Part shown: piece after piece, positions 31,879 to 39,170 of the stretch
Position numbering within the stretch: position 1 is the stretch's first letter
Layout: every line of letters begins with the position of its first letter
Assembly (NCBI RefSeq): GCF_003696215.1
Contig: NZ_RFFG01000077.1
Coordinates: 1 to 39,170, forward strand
Reading direction: 5' to 3'
Length of the DNA: 39,170 bases
Origin: Actinomadura harenae
GTDB taxonomy: Bacteria > Actinomycetota > Actinomycetes > Streptosporangiales > Streptosporangiaceae
Notes under the pieces: generated by a model
Databases searched by the model: none
What the model saw: the letters and a program-made list of their open reading frames with translations, nothing else
What the model was told of the DNA's origin: nothing
Made by a program: the position numbers and the translations under genes

Positions 31879-32328
31879 ATGGCCCACGATGGCCCCAACA
31901 CCAATCCGCAGGACAACTGGAAGGGACTCGCAAGCAGCGGCACCGATGTCGTGCACCAGGATCTGCGGCCACTCGCCCGAAAGCTTGAGGGCTACCTGGA
32001 AACCATGGTCGACTCGGCGACCGCGCATCTGACTACAGCCGGCTCGGTCCCGTCGGCCGCGTATGGGCGGTGGGACGCCGCTGCCGGACTGGCGAGTACC
32101 GTTGCCGTCACGCACCAGGGCATAACCAAACAACACATCGCGTTCGTGCACGCGCTGCGTGACATGGTTCACAAGCTGCATGCCACGATGCAGGTCTACG
32201 ACGAGCACGAGCAGATTATCGACGCCAAGATTCAAAGGCTCGATCAGCTCCTCAAGACCTCCCCGCAGCCGAGTGGGCTGCCGAGCCCGCTGTCCACGCC
32301 CCCCAAGGCCACTGGCCCGTCCTGGTAG
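31879..32328 (+). CDS. small helical T7SS substrate-like protein
   Basis: A 149-residue protein predicted as a long helical hairpin: DVVHQDLRPLARKLEGYLET, a turn around AAYGRWDAAAGLAS, then FVHALRDMVHKLHATMQVYDEHEQIIDAKIQRLDQLL, ending in a Pro/Ser tail. The turn resembles the W-x-x turn of WXG100-like proteins, though the exact WXG is not present (WDA). Excellent ribosome site (GGAGGAG). It leads a three-gene run with a WXG/PPE-like protein and a mycosin, so it is probably a secreted partner of the second gene, as EsxA/B or PE/PPE pairs are. Confidence 0.75.
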   Translation: MAHDGPNTNPQDNWKGLASSGTDVVHQDLRPLARKLEGYLETMVDSATAHLTTAGSVPSAAYGRWDAAAGLASTVAVTHQGITKQHIAFVHALRDMVHKLHATMQVYDEHEQIIDAKIQRLDQLLKTSPQPSGLPSPLSTPPKATGPSW

Positions 32329-32342
32329 CTCGGAGTCACAAC

Positions 32343-33653
32343 GTGAGCGAACTCAACCATGTCTCGTTAAAGGGGTCCCCACCTGCGGGATCTCCGGGGG
32401 CCTATACCTCCAAAGAACAGATCGTCGCACTCCTGAAGAGCACTGACCCTGCCGCTGTCGGCCGGGCTGGAGAGTCATACGTCAACTTCGCTAGTGCCTA
32501 CGAGCAGATGGTGGCGAACCTCAAGGGATTCTCCAATGATCTGGCGGAGGCATGGACGGGTCCGGCCTCTAACGCAGCCCAAACGCAACTGCTGGACATG
32601 CATGAGGCTGCGATGCAGATCTTCCAACAGTCCGACAGCGCAGGTCGGGCTGTCCAGGCACATGGCGACAGCTACCTGTCCTGGTACCGCACCAGCATGC
32701 CCACGCCCAAGACCACTCAAGAAGCCCAGCAGTGGATGCAGGCAGCCAACAGCCGCATCATTCAAACCTGGCAGGCCATGCCCGACAGTCTGTCCACCAA
32801 ACTGCCTGAAACCGGGCAGGACAGATGGAGCCCGCCTGACGCTGCCGGCCCGGGTTCGGGCCCGGGCGGAGGAATCGGCGGAGGCGGTTCAGGGGGGCCA
32901 CATCAGCCTGGGAGTTCGGCGAGCTCTCGCGGAACCTTCTCACCGGGTAGCGAGTATTCGAACCCTTCCCACGGCAACGGATCGCATCACGCCCCCGGTC
33001 ACGGCCCAGGGCAACATTCGCCCGCTCCTGGCACTCATGGCCAACCGCAGCCATGGTGGTCGGGTGGCAGCAACGGTCCACACAGAACCGAGCTATCAGG
33101 GGTCGATCCTGCAGGGCCGGGGATGCGTGGCCCAGGCTCTGGCCCTGGACCGTTCGGGGCGGGCGGACCTGGCACGAGTGGGCCTGGCCTATCTCCTCTC
33201 GGGGGAGGGGGCATTCCAGGGGCCGGAGCCGTCCCAGGAATGCCTGGAATCGGACTGGCTCCTGGCCCCGGAGGCAGCGCTGGTGCCGGAAATGGGGTCG
33301 GTAGAGGAACCCTCGGCAACGAGATATCCCGTGCGGGCGCGACAGGTCGCTCCGGATCACCCGGTGTTGTCGCCGGGACAGGCCGCGAAGACGAGAAGGA
33401 GGAGCAGCTCGAGCGCGAACGCAGTGCATGGATGTCCGAAGAGCGCAGCCTGTGGGATGGTGATGTGGAGTATGCGCCGGGCATCATCGGCGATGCCCCT
33501 CCGCGCATGAACATCCCGGAATCCCCTGCTGAGCAGGAAATCGACGAGCAGAACGCTGTGGCGCTGATGCAGGGTGATTTCACAGCGTTCCTCGAACCCC
33601 AGGCAGACGCCCCCGAACATGCCACTACCCCCGACTCTGGGGACACACTCTGA
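32343..33653 (+). CDS. WXG/PPE-like T7SS substrate with Gly/Pro-rich region
   Basis: A 436-residue protein. The N-terminal 150 residues are helical with a WXG turn (Trp71-Thr-Gly73 in DLAEAWTGPASNAAQ), as in WXG100/PPE-like type VII substrates. A Gly/Pro/Ser-rich region (about 165-345) follows, then an acidic C-terminal domain (about 345-436: EDEKEEQLERERSAWMSEER, EEYAPGI-like VEYAPGIIGDAPPR). GTG start with GGAG upstream, 14 bases after the previous stop. This layout is seen in actinomycete ESX loci next to mycosins. A second frame is open through 32,494-33,510 but is a shadow. Confidence 0.85.
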   Translation: MSELNHVSLKGSPPAGSPGAYTSKEQIVALLKSTDPAAVGRAGESYVNFASAYEQMVANLKGFSNDLAEAWTGPASNAAQTQLLDMHEAAMQIFQQSDSAGRAVQAHGDSYLSWYRTSMPTPKTTQEAQQWMQAANSRIIQTWQAMPDSLSTKLPETGQDRWSPPDAAGPGSGPGGGIGGGGSGGPHQPGSSASSRGTFSPGSEYSNPSHGNGSHHAPGHGPGQHSPAPGTHGQPQPWWSGGSNGPHRTELSGVDPAGPGMRGPGSGPGPFGAGGPGTSGPGLSPLGGGGIPGAGAVPGMPGIGLAPGPGGSAGAGNGVGRGTLGNEISRAGATGRSGSPGVVAGTGREDEKEEQLERERSAWMSEERSLWDGDVEYAPGIIGDAPPRMNIPESPAEQEIDEQNAVALMQGDFTAFLEPQADAPEHATTPDSGDTL

Positions 33654-33655
33654 CC

Positions 33656-34876
33656 ATGCCCACCATCCGCTACTGGCGCAGGTTTGCGGCCGCGGTCGTG
33701 GCCAGCGTGATCGCGTGCAACGCGACGCCCCAGGCTGCGGCCGCAGCGCCGTCACCTCGTACCGATGAATGGTGGTTTCGGACCTGGGCGGTCCAAAGCA
33801 AGATCTGGCCCATGACCCGTGGTGCTGGGGTTACCGTCGCGGTCATCGATAGCGGTGTCAACGCCAGGCTGCCTGAACTTGCTCACGCCGTGGTCCCCGG
33901 CGTCGACTTGGTTGACCACAGCACGGACGGCAGAGTCGACCTCGACACAGAGAGCCCAGGCCATGGGACGGCGACAGCAGCACAGATTTCCGGGCAAGGT
34001 GGTGGTAGCAGCGGATACGTGGGCCTTGCTCCGGAGGCCAAGGTACTTCCTATACGGATTTCGCATTCGGATGGTGGCCAAACTCCGGAGGCCATCAAGA
34101 CAGCAGTAGATCACGGAGCCAAGGTCATTAACATGTCCTATGGCGCGGATGCCACAGTTATGACTCCTGTCCACTGCAGTCCAGACCTGGCGCCCGCCAT
34201 TGGTTATGCCCTGCAACACGATGTGGTGCTGGTGGCGTCATCAGGCAACGAGGGCGCTGGCAGTAACTGGCCTTCGCAGCCGGCCTCCTGCCCAGGCGTG
34301 CTAGCAGTCGGGGCCGTCACCAAAGAGCTGCACCCATGGGTCCAGACCGAGCGGCAGAACTACGTGACTATTGCCGCTCCAGGCGGAGACATGCGCCTGC
34401 TGGACAAGCAGGGCCGCATGCATAACGGAGCGGGAACCAGTTCGGCTGCGGCTCTGACCGCGGCGGCCGTCGCATTGATTCGAGCGAAGAACCCGGCAAT
34501 GCCAGCCCGCACCATCATTCAACGAGTCCTGGCTACAGCACGTCCCGTCGGGAGTCCCGGCTGGAACAACCGCACTGGTTTCGGCCTGCTCGATATATCC
34601 GCAGCCATTGACCCTGTGGGACATCCTGTCTCCGCCACTGCTCCCAACCCAATATACGATGCCTTCGAGCGGTGGCAGAAGCAGATCAGTTCGACTTCAC
34701 CCACCCCAAAGCAGCTGCTGCAATCTCCGATAGCCTCCAATCGCGCCAAGAAGTCGACATTCCTGAGCTCAGGGACTCTTTGGCTCATAGCTGGGGGTGG
34801 GCTTGCGGCTACTCTTATCGGAGTGGTGGCAATAGCTCTGATTCTGCGTTCGCGCAATAGATTTCGCCGGGCGTGA
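33656..34876 (+). CDS. mycP: mycosin, type VII secretion-associated subtilisin-like protease
   Basis: A 406-residue S8 protease. An N-terminal signal (about 8-31) is followed by the catalytic domain with Asp65 in AVIDSGVNA, His103 in GHGTATA, oxyanion Asn198 in ASSGNEG and Ser262 in GTSSAA. C174 and C212 could form the disulfide known in mycosins. A C-terminal membrane span (about 371-397) and a basic tail anchor it outside the cell. In ESX systems MycP stabilises the EccBCDE complex and trims substrates. It starts two bases after the preceding stop. No ecc genes are in the window, so which machinery it serves is unknown. Confidence 0.92.
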   Translation: MPTIRYWRRFAAAVVASVIACNATPQAAAAAPSPRTDEWWFRTWAVQSKIWPMTRGAGVTVAVIDSGVNARLPELAHAVVPGVDLVDHSTDGRVDLDTESPGHGTATAAQISGQGGGSSGYVGLAPEAKVLPIRISHSDGGQTPEAIKTAVDHGAKVINMSYGADATVMTPVHCSPDLAPAIGYALQHDVVLVASSGNEGAGSNWPSQPASCPGVLAVGAVTKELHPWVQTERQNYVTIAAPGGDMRLLDKQGRMHNGAGTSSAAALTAAAVALIRAKNPAMPARTIIQRVLATARPVGSPGWNNRTGFGLLDISAAIDPVGHPVSATAPNPIYDAFERWQKQISSTSPTPKQLLQSPIASNRAKKSTFLSSGTLWLIAGGGLAATLIGVVAIALILRSRNRFRRA

Positions 34877-35051
34877 AACTCCTGCCCGGATGCTTCCGCC
34901 TACCGCAACATCAAAATGCCACGAAGTGAACTCCATTTCAGCTTTGAGTGCAAGGATCTGGCCTTCCCAGCAGTGAGTGCTGCAGGTTGGATCAACTGGA
35001 GATCGCCCGGCTGTCCAAGGTGGCTCAGAACGATGCAACCTGTCGTGTAAA
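34877..35051. other. gap between convergent T7SS-like operons
   Basis: Holds a short hairpin CCGGGC/GCCCGG (34867-34872 with 34884-34889) overlapping the mycosin end. GATGCTTCCG occurs at 34889-34898 and again just inside the 3' end of the lipoprotein gene. No gene. Confidence 0.35.
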
Positions 35052-35618
35052 TCAGGGATGGATGCTTCCGGAAACAGCTGCCGCAAATTTTTCTGCGAAA
35101 GTGATTATTTGACCAGAGCCTTGGAGGCCGGCCAGGCGGAAGGATATTCCGACCCTCATATTCCCTCGCGCGATCTCCATGTCTGCCGTTCCATCGGCTA
35201 CGGCGATGCAATTCACGTCGCTGGCCTCAGGAAGTGGTCGGCACTTGCCTCCCTTGATTCTGGAGCGAATGAGGTCCACTCCGGATGAATTGCTAGAATC
35301 CGCATATACTGTGACCACCACGAAAGACGCTTTAGGGCCATGCAATTCCGTTGCGGCATCACACTCCGCCTGCCCAGCGTTGGAAGATTGAGATTGTACT
35401 TGTAGAGTTCCCCCTCGGAGGAGCGATTTGTCAGGGAAGCTGGCAAGCGTGCAAGCTGAGGGCACTGTGAGCTTTTGGGGAAGCGTATTGATTGTAGTAG
35501 ACTTATCCATTCCGTGGCGCGGTTCAGACCTATCTGCTCCGTTGGAGCAGGCCGATATTGTAAGTGATATTGCACATAGTATTGCCGTGTGGATGGTCAC
35601 TGAATAATTGTTTCTCAC
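35052..35618 (-). CDS. lipoprotein of the T7SS-like minus-strand operon
   Basis: A 188-residue predicted lipoprotein: a hydrophobic signal (about 9-23) ends in the lipobox ISAC with Cys24. The mature part has more cysteines (about 56, 85, 125 and 137) and a beta-rich pattern (LTVPSACTLASFPD, ASFVVVTVYADSS). GTG start overlaps the stop of the WXG-like gene by four bases (GTGA). A DUF3558-like fold, frequent in actinomycete lipoproteins, is possible but not proven. It is the last gene of the operon; it may be an immunity-like or envelope partner of the WXG-like protein (inference). Confidence 0.8.
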   Translation of the reverse strand: MRNNYSVTIHTAILCAISLTISACSNGADRSEPRHGMDKSTTINTLPQKLTVPSACTLASFPDKSLLRGGTLQVQSQSSNAGQAECDAATELHGPKASFVVVTVYADSSNSSGVDLIRSRIKGGKCRPLPEASDVNCIAVADGTADMEIARGNMRVGISFRLAGLQGSGQIITFAEKFAAAVSGSIHP

Positions 35619-36313
35619 AGAGGCTTCCAGGAGTCCGAATCCTTGATGCGCTCACTAGGTGCTCCAGGAGCGTCTATGGATACGACGGCTCCGCCCACAC
35701 CGTTCAAGGCCTTCACTTGTTCGGCGTGTTGGTCGAGCGAGTCGTCGATAACACTTTTCACTTGTTCCACGAAATCGGCTAGAAGGCCGCTGAAATGTTT
35801 GGCCTCCAGAGCGAATGCGGCTGGTGTTCCTACGCCGGTGGCGGCGGTCAGACCTGCTAGGTACGACTTCCAGTCGCTAAGCGCGCTTCCCACGAAATTA
35901 GTCAGATTATTGGCGCATGCGGTGATGAAATTAACGCAAGTCTTGTATGCGCCAATTATTGTGGTATAAAGCGAGCTTGTGGCCTGGATGGCCGTCTGCA
36001 TAGCGGTGACATTAGCCGGAACTCTGGTCTTCACGTCAGCGATATAGGCCGTGAACCCCAGAGAAGCAGGGCCGGTCCAGGACGAGGCGATCTCATAATG
36101 CGCCGATTGGGCATGCCTCAATGATGCGCTCATGGCTCCGGCTGCGCGCTCCCATGAACCAACGACGCGCTGCACATTTTCTGGGTGGCCCACCATATCT
36201 TCCACCAGATCTAGCATATCTAGGGCGGGTTGGTAGGCGAAGAAGTCGGCCCAATGCCGGACAGTGGCCGCAGCGTCCTTCGGGAAGGGCGCGGCTTTTT
36301 CAAGGATTGTCAT
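35615..36313 (-). CDS. WXG100-like T7SS effector candidate
   Basis: A 232-residue protein with an N-terminal WXG-type helical region: SWERAAGAMSASLRHAQ, then the turn Trp79-Thr-Gly81 in IASSWTGPASLGFTAY. A long helical and partly hydrophobic region follows (SLYTTIIGAYKTCVNFITACANNLTNF in two parts, then FALEAKHFSGLLADFVEQV). The C-terminal tail has Ala/Gly and acidic residues. Strong ribosome site AGGAAGGG before the ATG. No known toxin domain is visible. Longer than a plain WXG100 (about 100), similar to the LXG/PPE-like size class. It lies in a tight operon with an EspC-like gene upstream and a lipoprotein downstream. Confidence 0.8.
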   Translation of the reverse strand: MTILEKAAPFPKDAAATVRHWADFFAYQPALDMLDLVEDMVGHPENVQRVVGSWERAAGAMSASLRHAQSAHYEIASSWTGPASLGFTAYIADVKTRVPANVTAMQTAIQATSSLYTTIIGAYKTCVNFITACANNLTNFVGSALSDWKSYLAGLTAATGVGTPAAFALEAKHFSGLLADFVEQVKSVIDDSLDQHAEQVKALNGVGGAVVSIDAPGAPSERIKDSDSWKPL

Positions 36314-36329
36314 TATTCCCTTCCTGTGT

Positions 36330-36641
36330 TTATTGAATATGCTTGGGCATCAGATTGACATTCTTGTCCTCGGCGTGGTCGTAATTATTCGCGGTGACCT
36401 TCAGGTTCGCTGCTGATATGGCGAGCACGTTACGCCCGTTGTCGATCTTGTACCATACTGCCTCGATTATCTCGTTGTACTTCTTGGGAATCTCGGCAAT
36501 CCGGCCAAGGTAACCGAGGTCGTCCTGGCCGAGCTTTGCGCCATTCAGTTCTGAGGATGAAAGTGCCCACATTCCAGCGCTGTCGGCGAGATGCTGGGCG
36601 GCTCGGCGCATGGCGTCACCATCTTTTGTGATCTCAGTCAC
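36330..36641 (-). CDS. EspC-like (T7SS target family) small protein
   Basis: A 103-residue helical protein: DAMRRAAQHLADSAGMW, LGQDDLGYLGRIAEIPKKYNEII, then VLAISAANLKVTANNYDHAEDKN. The LGxxG-x-IPxxY turn and the final NNYDxAED match the EspC/DUF2580 group of ESX-secreted proteins. It starts with GTG, overlapping the upstream stop by four bases (GTGA at 36638-36641). Probable heterodimer partner of the following WXG-like protein. Confidence 0.8.
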   Translation of the reverse strand: MTEITKDGDAMRRAAQHLADSAGMWALSSSELNGAKLGQDDLGYLGRIAEIPKKYNEIIEAVWYKIDNGRNVLAISAANLKVTANNYDHAEDKNVNLMPKHIQ

Positions 36642-36967
36642 GTGCTGCCCCTTCCGGCTTCTTGAGTGAGTTTCTTCTCTCGCGCTTGAGCGGCTTTACG
36701 TGAAGCAGATGACACGGCCTTGACGATACGTTCCGAAAGAATTTGTCCGCGGTAGCTGCGAAGATTCTCGGCAGTCAGAGTCACGCCTATCAGGAGTCCC
36801 ATCGAGTTGACTCGAACGCTCCCAATGTTTCCTTCAATCGACTCTTCAAAATGCTGCGGGGGGCGCCGTAGTGAGGCAATTGCTGCCCTGCGAAACTCCT
36901 TCTCGGACTCGTGAACGAAATTTTCGAGGGAATCTATTTCGGCTCTTAGGTATTCTGACCACGTCAT
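36638..36967 (-). CDS. YbaB/EbfC-like small protein, copy 2
   Basis: A 109-residue protein with a YbaB-like core: EGNIGSVRVNSMGLLIGVTLTAENLRSYRGQ, followed by a helix ERIVKAVSSASRKAAQAREKKL. The pattern (short N-terminal helix, three-strand sheet with x-V-x-x-x-G-x-L, C-terminal helix) fits the YbaB/EbfC fold. In mycobacteria EspL, a YbaB-like protein, sits in ESX-1 and is needed for stable substrates, so a chaperone role is plausible. ATG start, 18 bases after the upstream gene. Confidence 0.75.
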   Translation of the reverse strand: MTWSEYLRAEIDSLENFVHESEKEFRRAAIASLRRPPQHFEESIEGNIGSVRVNSMGLLIGVTLTAENLRSYRGQILSERIVKAVSSASRKAAQAREKKLTQEAGRGST

Positions 36968-36985
36968 GGACGTATTATATCCTGC

Positions 36986-37540
36986 CTACAAATTTGACCA
37001 GTCGGGTGGGGTAAATTCTTTGAGGCTTTCGACTGCAGCTGCGTTGGTTGCCTCGACTATCTTCTTCCCAATCTTGAGGGACTCGGATCCATGGAGTAGG
37101 GAGTCATCGATCTCGAGGGCGAGCAGCTGCCCGGTTCCATCCACTGATGCGGTTACGCGGCCATCGTGGGAGGTGGAACGGAAGACTTTCCGTCGTTGCT
37201 GCTCCGTGAATCTTTCGGCCTGCTCTGCCCGCAGCAAGGCGAGCTCAGGCCCTGCTGAAGATGCTTCTGCCCTGTGATCTCTCTTGGATCTCTGCTGGCT
37301 GTTGGGAAATTCAGCTGAGGACTGACTGGTGGCCGGCGGCTCGCTTTGACTTTTTTGGGAATCAAAGGGGCGATCGTCGGCCTCTGGCGATTTCTCCTGA
37401 GGTGGCTCCGGTGCTGGTCCGGGTGGATCCGCCTCGTATGCCGCAATGCGTGAGCGCAGGTCATCGGCATCGCGCGGCGCATACGGAGTACTTGTATTAA
37501 GGATTCCTTCGAGTGAGCGAGAAGGATCGGGAATGGTCAT
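36986..37540 (-). CDS. YbaB/EbfC-domain protein with Pro-rich linker, copy 1
   Basis: A 184-residue protein from the ATG at 37540. A short N-terminal segment (TIPDPSRSLEGILNTSTPYA) with RDADDLRSRIAAYEAD is followed by a Pro/Ser/Gln-rich linker (about 45-95), a helix (ELALLRAEQAERFTEQQRRK) and a YbaB core (GRVTASVDGTGQLLALEIDD, IGKKIVEATNAAAVESLKEF). AGGT lies upstream. The same frame stays open to 38,023 (345 residues), but that extension is composition-poor and not like any domain I know, so I prefer the shorter start. First gene of the five-gene minus-strand operon. Confidence 0.68.
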   Translation of the reverse strand: MTIPDPSRSLEGILNTSTPYAPRDADDLRSRIAAYEADPPGPAPEPPQEKSPEADDRPFDSQKSQSEPPATSQSSAEFPNSQQRSKRDHRAEASSAGPELALLRAEQAERFTEQQRRKVFRSTSHDGRVTASVDGTGQLLALEIDDSLLHGSESLKIGKKIVEATNAAAVESLKEFTPPDWSNL

Positions 37541-38144
37541 CGTGGTACCTAACTTTCGTAGGTCCTTTTTGGTTGAAAGATTTATTGGATTTTCGAAATT
37601 GGCTACCATGGTCTCGGAGTGTGCGGTTGTCAGCCGCGCGAGAGCATTGAATATTCGGATAGATCTGTAGCTGGCTTGTGTCATGTTCATGGGCCATGAG
37701 CGAGATTGAAGGCAGGCGGCTCGCTGCACATTGGGGTCGTTGTCGGAAGTGTCCGCGACCGCTTGCAGATGGGCCTCTGTGATCAGAACCCGGTTGTGGC
37801 CAGCTAGGCCGAAATCTTCGCCGTCCTGCTGATGATGTTGAGGCAACGGCGCGCCCGAGCCGTTATTGACCACGAGCACCTCCGAGGGGGCGGGAGCGGA
37901 CGGCGCGGGATTTGAACAGAGATCTTGCCTCATTGCGTAACGATAGTCAAGTGCTAGTAAGTCGCTAGTCCTGGTGGCAGATTCAAGGCAAACCGATTCG
38001 GACGGTAGGGCATCTGTGGGCATGGATCCTGACAGTAGGAGGGTTTGGGACTCGAAGATCAGGGCAGGAGCGGACTCGCTGTAGGAGTCTCCGTCGTAGA
38101 ACTGTTGGCGTGGGGCGGATTGGCTCTACGACCCGTTCCTGCCA
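37541..38144. other. 604-bp upstream region of the minus-strand T7SS-like operon
   Basis: Lower GC than the rest of the window. The YbaB-domain frame remains open to an ATG at 38,023; the extra 161 residues contain no recognisable domain (only NGSGAPLPQHHQQDGEDFG-like and DNDPNVQRAACLQS-like stretches). It may instead hold the operon promoter. No RNA gene seen. Confidence 0.4.
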
Positions 38145-38993
38145 TTAGTTCTTGAGTACCGTGAAAACGGGGAGGGTTCCGGTCGCTGTTGCGCCGGCAG
38201 ATGCTGGGGGCAGGTCGACGTTGTTGCGGGATGTTCGGGTGATGCGGGGGCTGTTACTCAAGGCCAGTAGGTACTTCCCGGGCTTCACCACTCTGGACGG
38301 CGGCAGGGTGAACGTGTCCGTCAGCACGAATGTGCTGAGGTAGGCGCACTCACTCTGAACGTATGGCTGGTGGTTGCCGCTCACCTGGTGCGCCGTCTCG
38401 ATGACTCGGCCGATCGTGGTGGGGACCGTTCCGGGCAGGTTGGGTGGGATGGGGAAGAGTGCTGCGGTGCCCTGGTTCTTCCCGACCTTGGTCCCGTCGT
38501 CTTGGCCGACCCCGAAGTTGTAAGACTTGGCGACTCCGGCGGGATGGTTCTTCTCGCCGTAGCATCGCCGTTGCCCGCCTGCGGAGTAGGCGACGCCGAA
38601 CGGTGACTTGGCGTTGAACCTGGTGACGACGGTGACATGGGTGCCAGGACGAGCACGCGCTGGGCTGACCGTGATCTGGAAACGCATGAACGGGGTGTCG
38701 GCCGCGGGCATGTTCGGCTGCCCGAGAAGCACGCCGGGCTTGGTGAACGAGAGGACGTAAGTGCCGTTCGCTCGTCCGCCCACCTTCGGCCCGGACGGCC
38801 AGAGCAGGACGGTGGCGGCCGTGGCGGCTGCCCCCAGCCCGCAGATCGCAGCCGCGCCCTTTGCGCCGCCGACCTTCGAGAGCACTCCCTTCGTGCCGGT
38901 GGCACCAAGCTTCGCTGCAGCCTGCGAAGCGGCACCTGCCTGCGCGGAGCCCCCGGCCACGGACGCTCCGGTGCCGGATACTCCCGTCGACAA
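38145..38993 (-). CDS. Ala/Gly-rich membrane-anchored protein, apparent C-terminal fragment
   Basis: At least 282 residues. A low-complexity Ala/Gly/Thr/Ser stretch (about 1-50) precedes one membrane span (GAAAICGLGAAATAATVLLW) and an extracytoplasmic domain of about 200 residues rich in beta segments, with cysteines (RRCYGEKN, SECAYLS). The frame continues open upstream to about 39,050 with the same low-complexity coding (GGTSAAATAGAL) and no ribosome site before the TTG at 38,993. That suggests a truncated 5' end. In Streptosporangiales such Ala/Gly linkers and spans commonly form the C-terminus of ECF-type sigma factors, so this may be what remains of one (inference). Confidence 0.6.
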   Translation of the reverse strand: MSTGVSGTGASVAGGSAQAGAASQAAAKLGATGTKGVLSKVGGAKGAAAICGLGAAATAATVLLWPSGPKVGGRANGTYVLSFTKPGVLLGQPNMPAADTPFMRFQITVSPARARPGTHVTVVTRFNAKSPFGVAYSAGGQRRCYGEKNHPAGVAKSYNFGVGQDDGTKVGKNQGTAALFPIPPNLPGTVPTTIGRVIETAHQVSGNHQPYVQSECAYLSTFVLTDTFTLPPSRVVKPGKYLLALSNSPRITRTSRNNVDLPPASAGATATGTLPVFTVLKN

Positions 38994-39050
38994 GGCGCCG
39001 GCGGTGGCGGCAGCAGAAGTGCCCCCGACCGAGACGATCCACCCGCCTAA

Positions 39051-39170
39051 AGGTTGTCCCGTAATGATCAGGGCATGCAGGTCGGGGATGTTGCGGCGGG
39101 CCTGTTGGTGGGGTGTCGTGCCGGTTGTTGGTTCAGTCGGTCATGGCCAGGTTGCGCATGAGGGCGATGC
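39051..39170 (-). mobile_element. possible end of an insertion sequence
   Basis: GGTTGTCCCGTAATGATC starting at 39052 resembles the terminal repeat of several actinomycete insertion sequences. On the minus strand a short coding block IALMRNLAMTD followed by stop (39,169-39,131 area) is like the C-terminal RNLA segment of ISAs1-type transposases. Only 120 bases are in the window, and the reading frame past the motif looks decayed. Confidence 0.35.

Noticed and set aside
32494..33510. second open frame inside the WXG/PPE-like gene
   Set aside because: It lacks the helical WXG pattern and a ribosome site; the chosen frame has both and fits the operon spacing.
37541..38023. 161-residue N-terminal extension of the YbaB-domain protein
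   Set aside because: Open frame, but no recognisable domain and a usable ATG with AGGT upstream at 37,540; not excluded.
1..39170. tRNA, rRNA or known riboswitch
   Set aside because: I looked for tRNA T-loop motifs and classical riboswitch cores by eye and saw none; a covariance-model search would be decisive.

Overview
The window comes from a high-GC Gram-positive actinomycete, most likely a member of the Streptosporangiales such as Actinomadura (Thermomonosporaceae). Support: very high GC with GC-rich third codon positions, GTG/TTG starts, a mycothiol-pathway mshB-type deacetylase, a membrane Ser/Thr kinase, an XRE/DUF5753 regulator followed by two DUF397 genes, and type VII secretion (T7SS) genes with a mycosin protease. 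The taxon is inferred from content only.

Positions 1-26,500 look chromosomal. In order they hold: an S9 dipeptidyl-peptidase (-), divergent from a Ser/Thr kinase with a Gly-rich external tail; an mshB-like deacetylase, a small membrane protein and a flavin reductase; a PadR regulator and DHA2 efflux pump operon (-) behind a palindrome; a glycosyltransferase broken by a one-base shift; rocD (-) divergent from an Lrp/AsnC regulator; a tandem pair of paralogous membrane proteins; an RraA-like protein; a secreted M6 metalloprotease; a TetR plus MFS pair (-); a YjbR-like protein; an HSL-type esterase (-) divergent from a second PadR; a TPR-like protein (-); an FAD monooxygenase (-) divergent from a TetR; a GH1 beta-glucosidase; and a pseudokinase fused to a membrane domain. 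Several divergent pairs share clear inverted repeats, consistent with local one-regulator/one-target control of efflux, hydrolysis and oxidation.

From about 26.5 kb the window becomes accessory-like. It has orphan hypotheticals, a Cys-cluster protein, a remnant of a duplicated gene tail, an ATP-binding anti-sigma-like protein coupled to a small partner, and an XRE regulator with two DUF397 genes. A T7SS-like locus follows: a + strand operon (helical substrate-like protein, WXG/PPE-like protein, mycosin) converges on a lower-GC - strand operon (YbaB-like, second YbaB-like, EspC-like, WXG-like, lipoprotein). No EccB/C/D/E machinery is visible, so this is either an edge of a larger ESX locus or an orphan substrate/protease island. 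The right end holds the C-terminal part of an Ala/Gly-rich membrane protein that seems cut off by the end of an insertion sequence near 39,050.

The most notable points are the two-operon T7SS-like island, the N-lobe-less pseudokinase with a nearby relic of its own tail, the tandem repeats placed at four gene 3' ends, and the set of palindromic operators that sit on predicted promoters.
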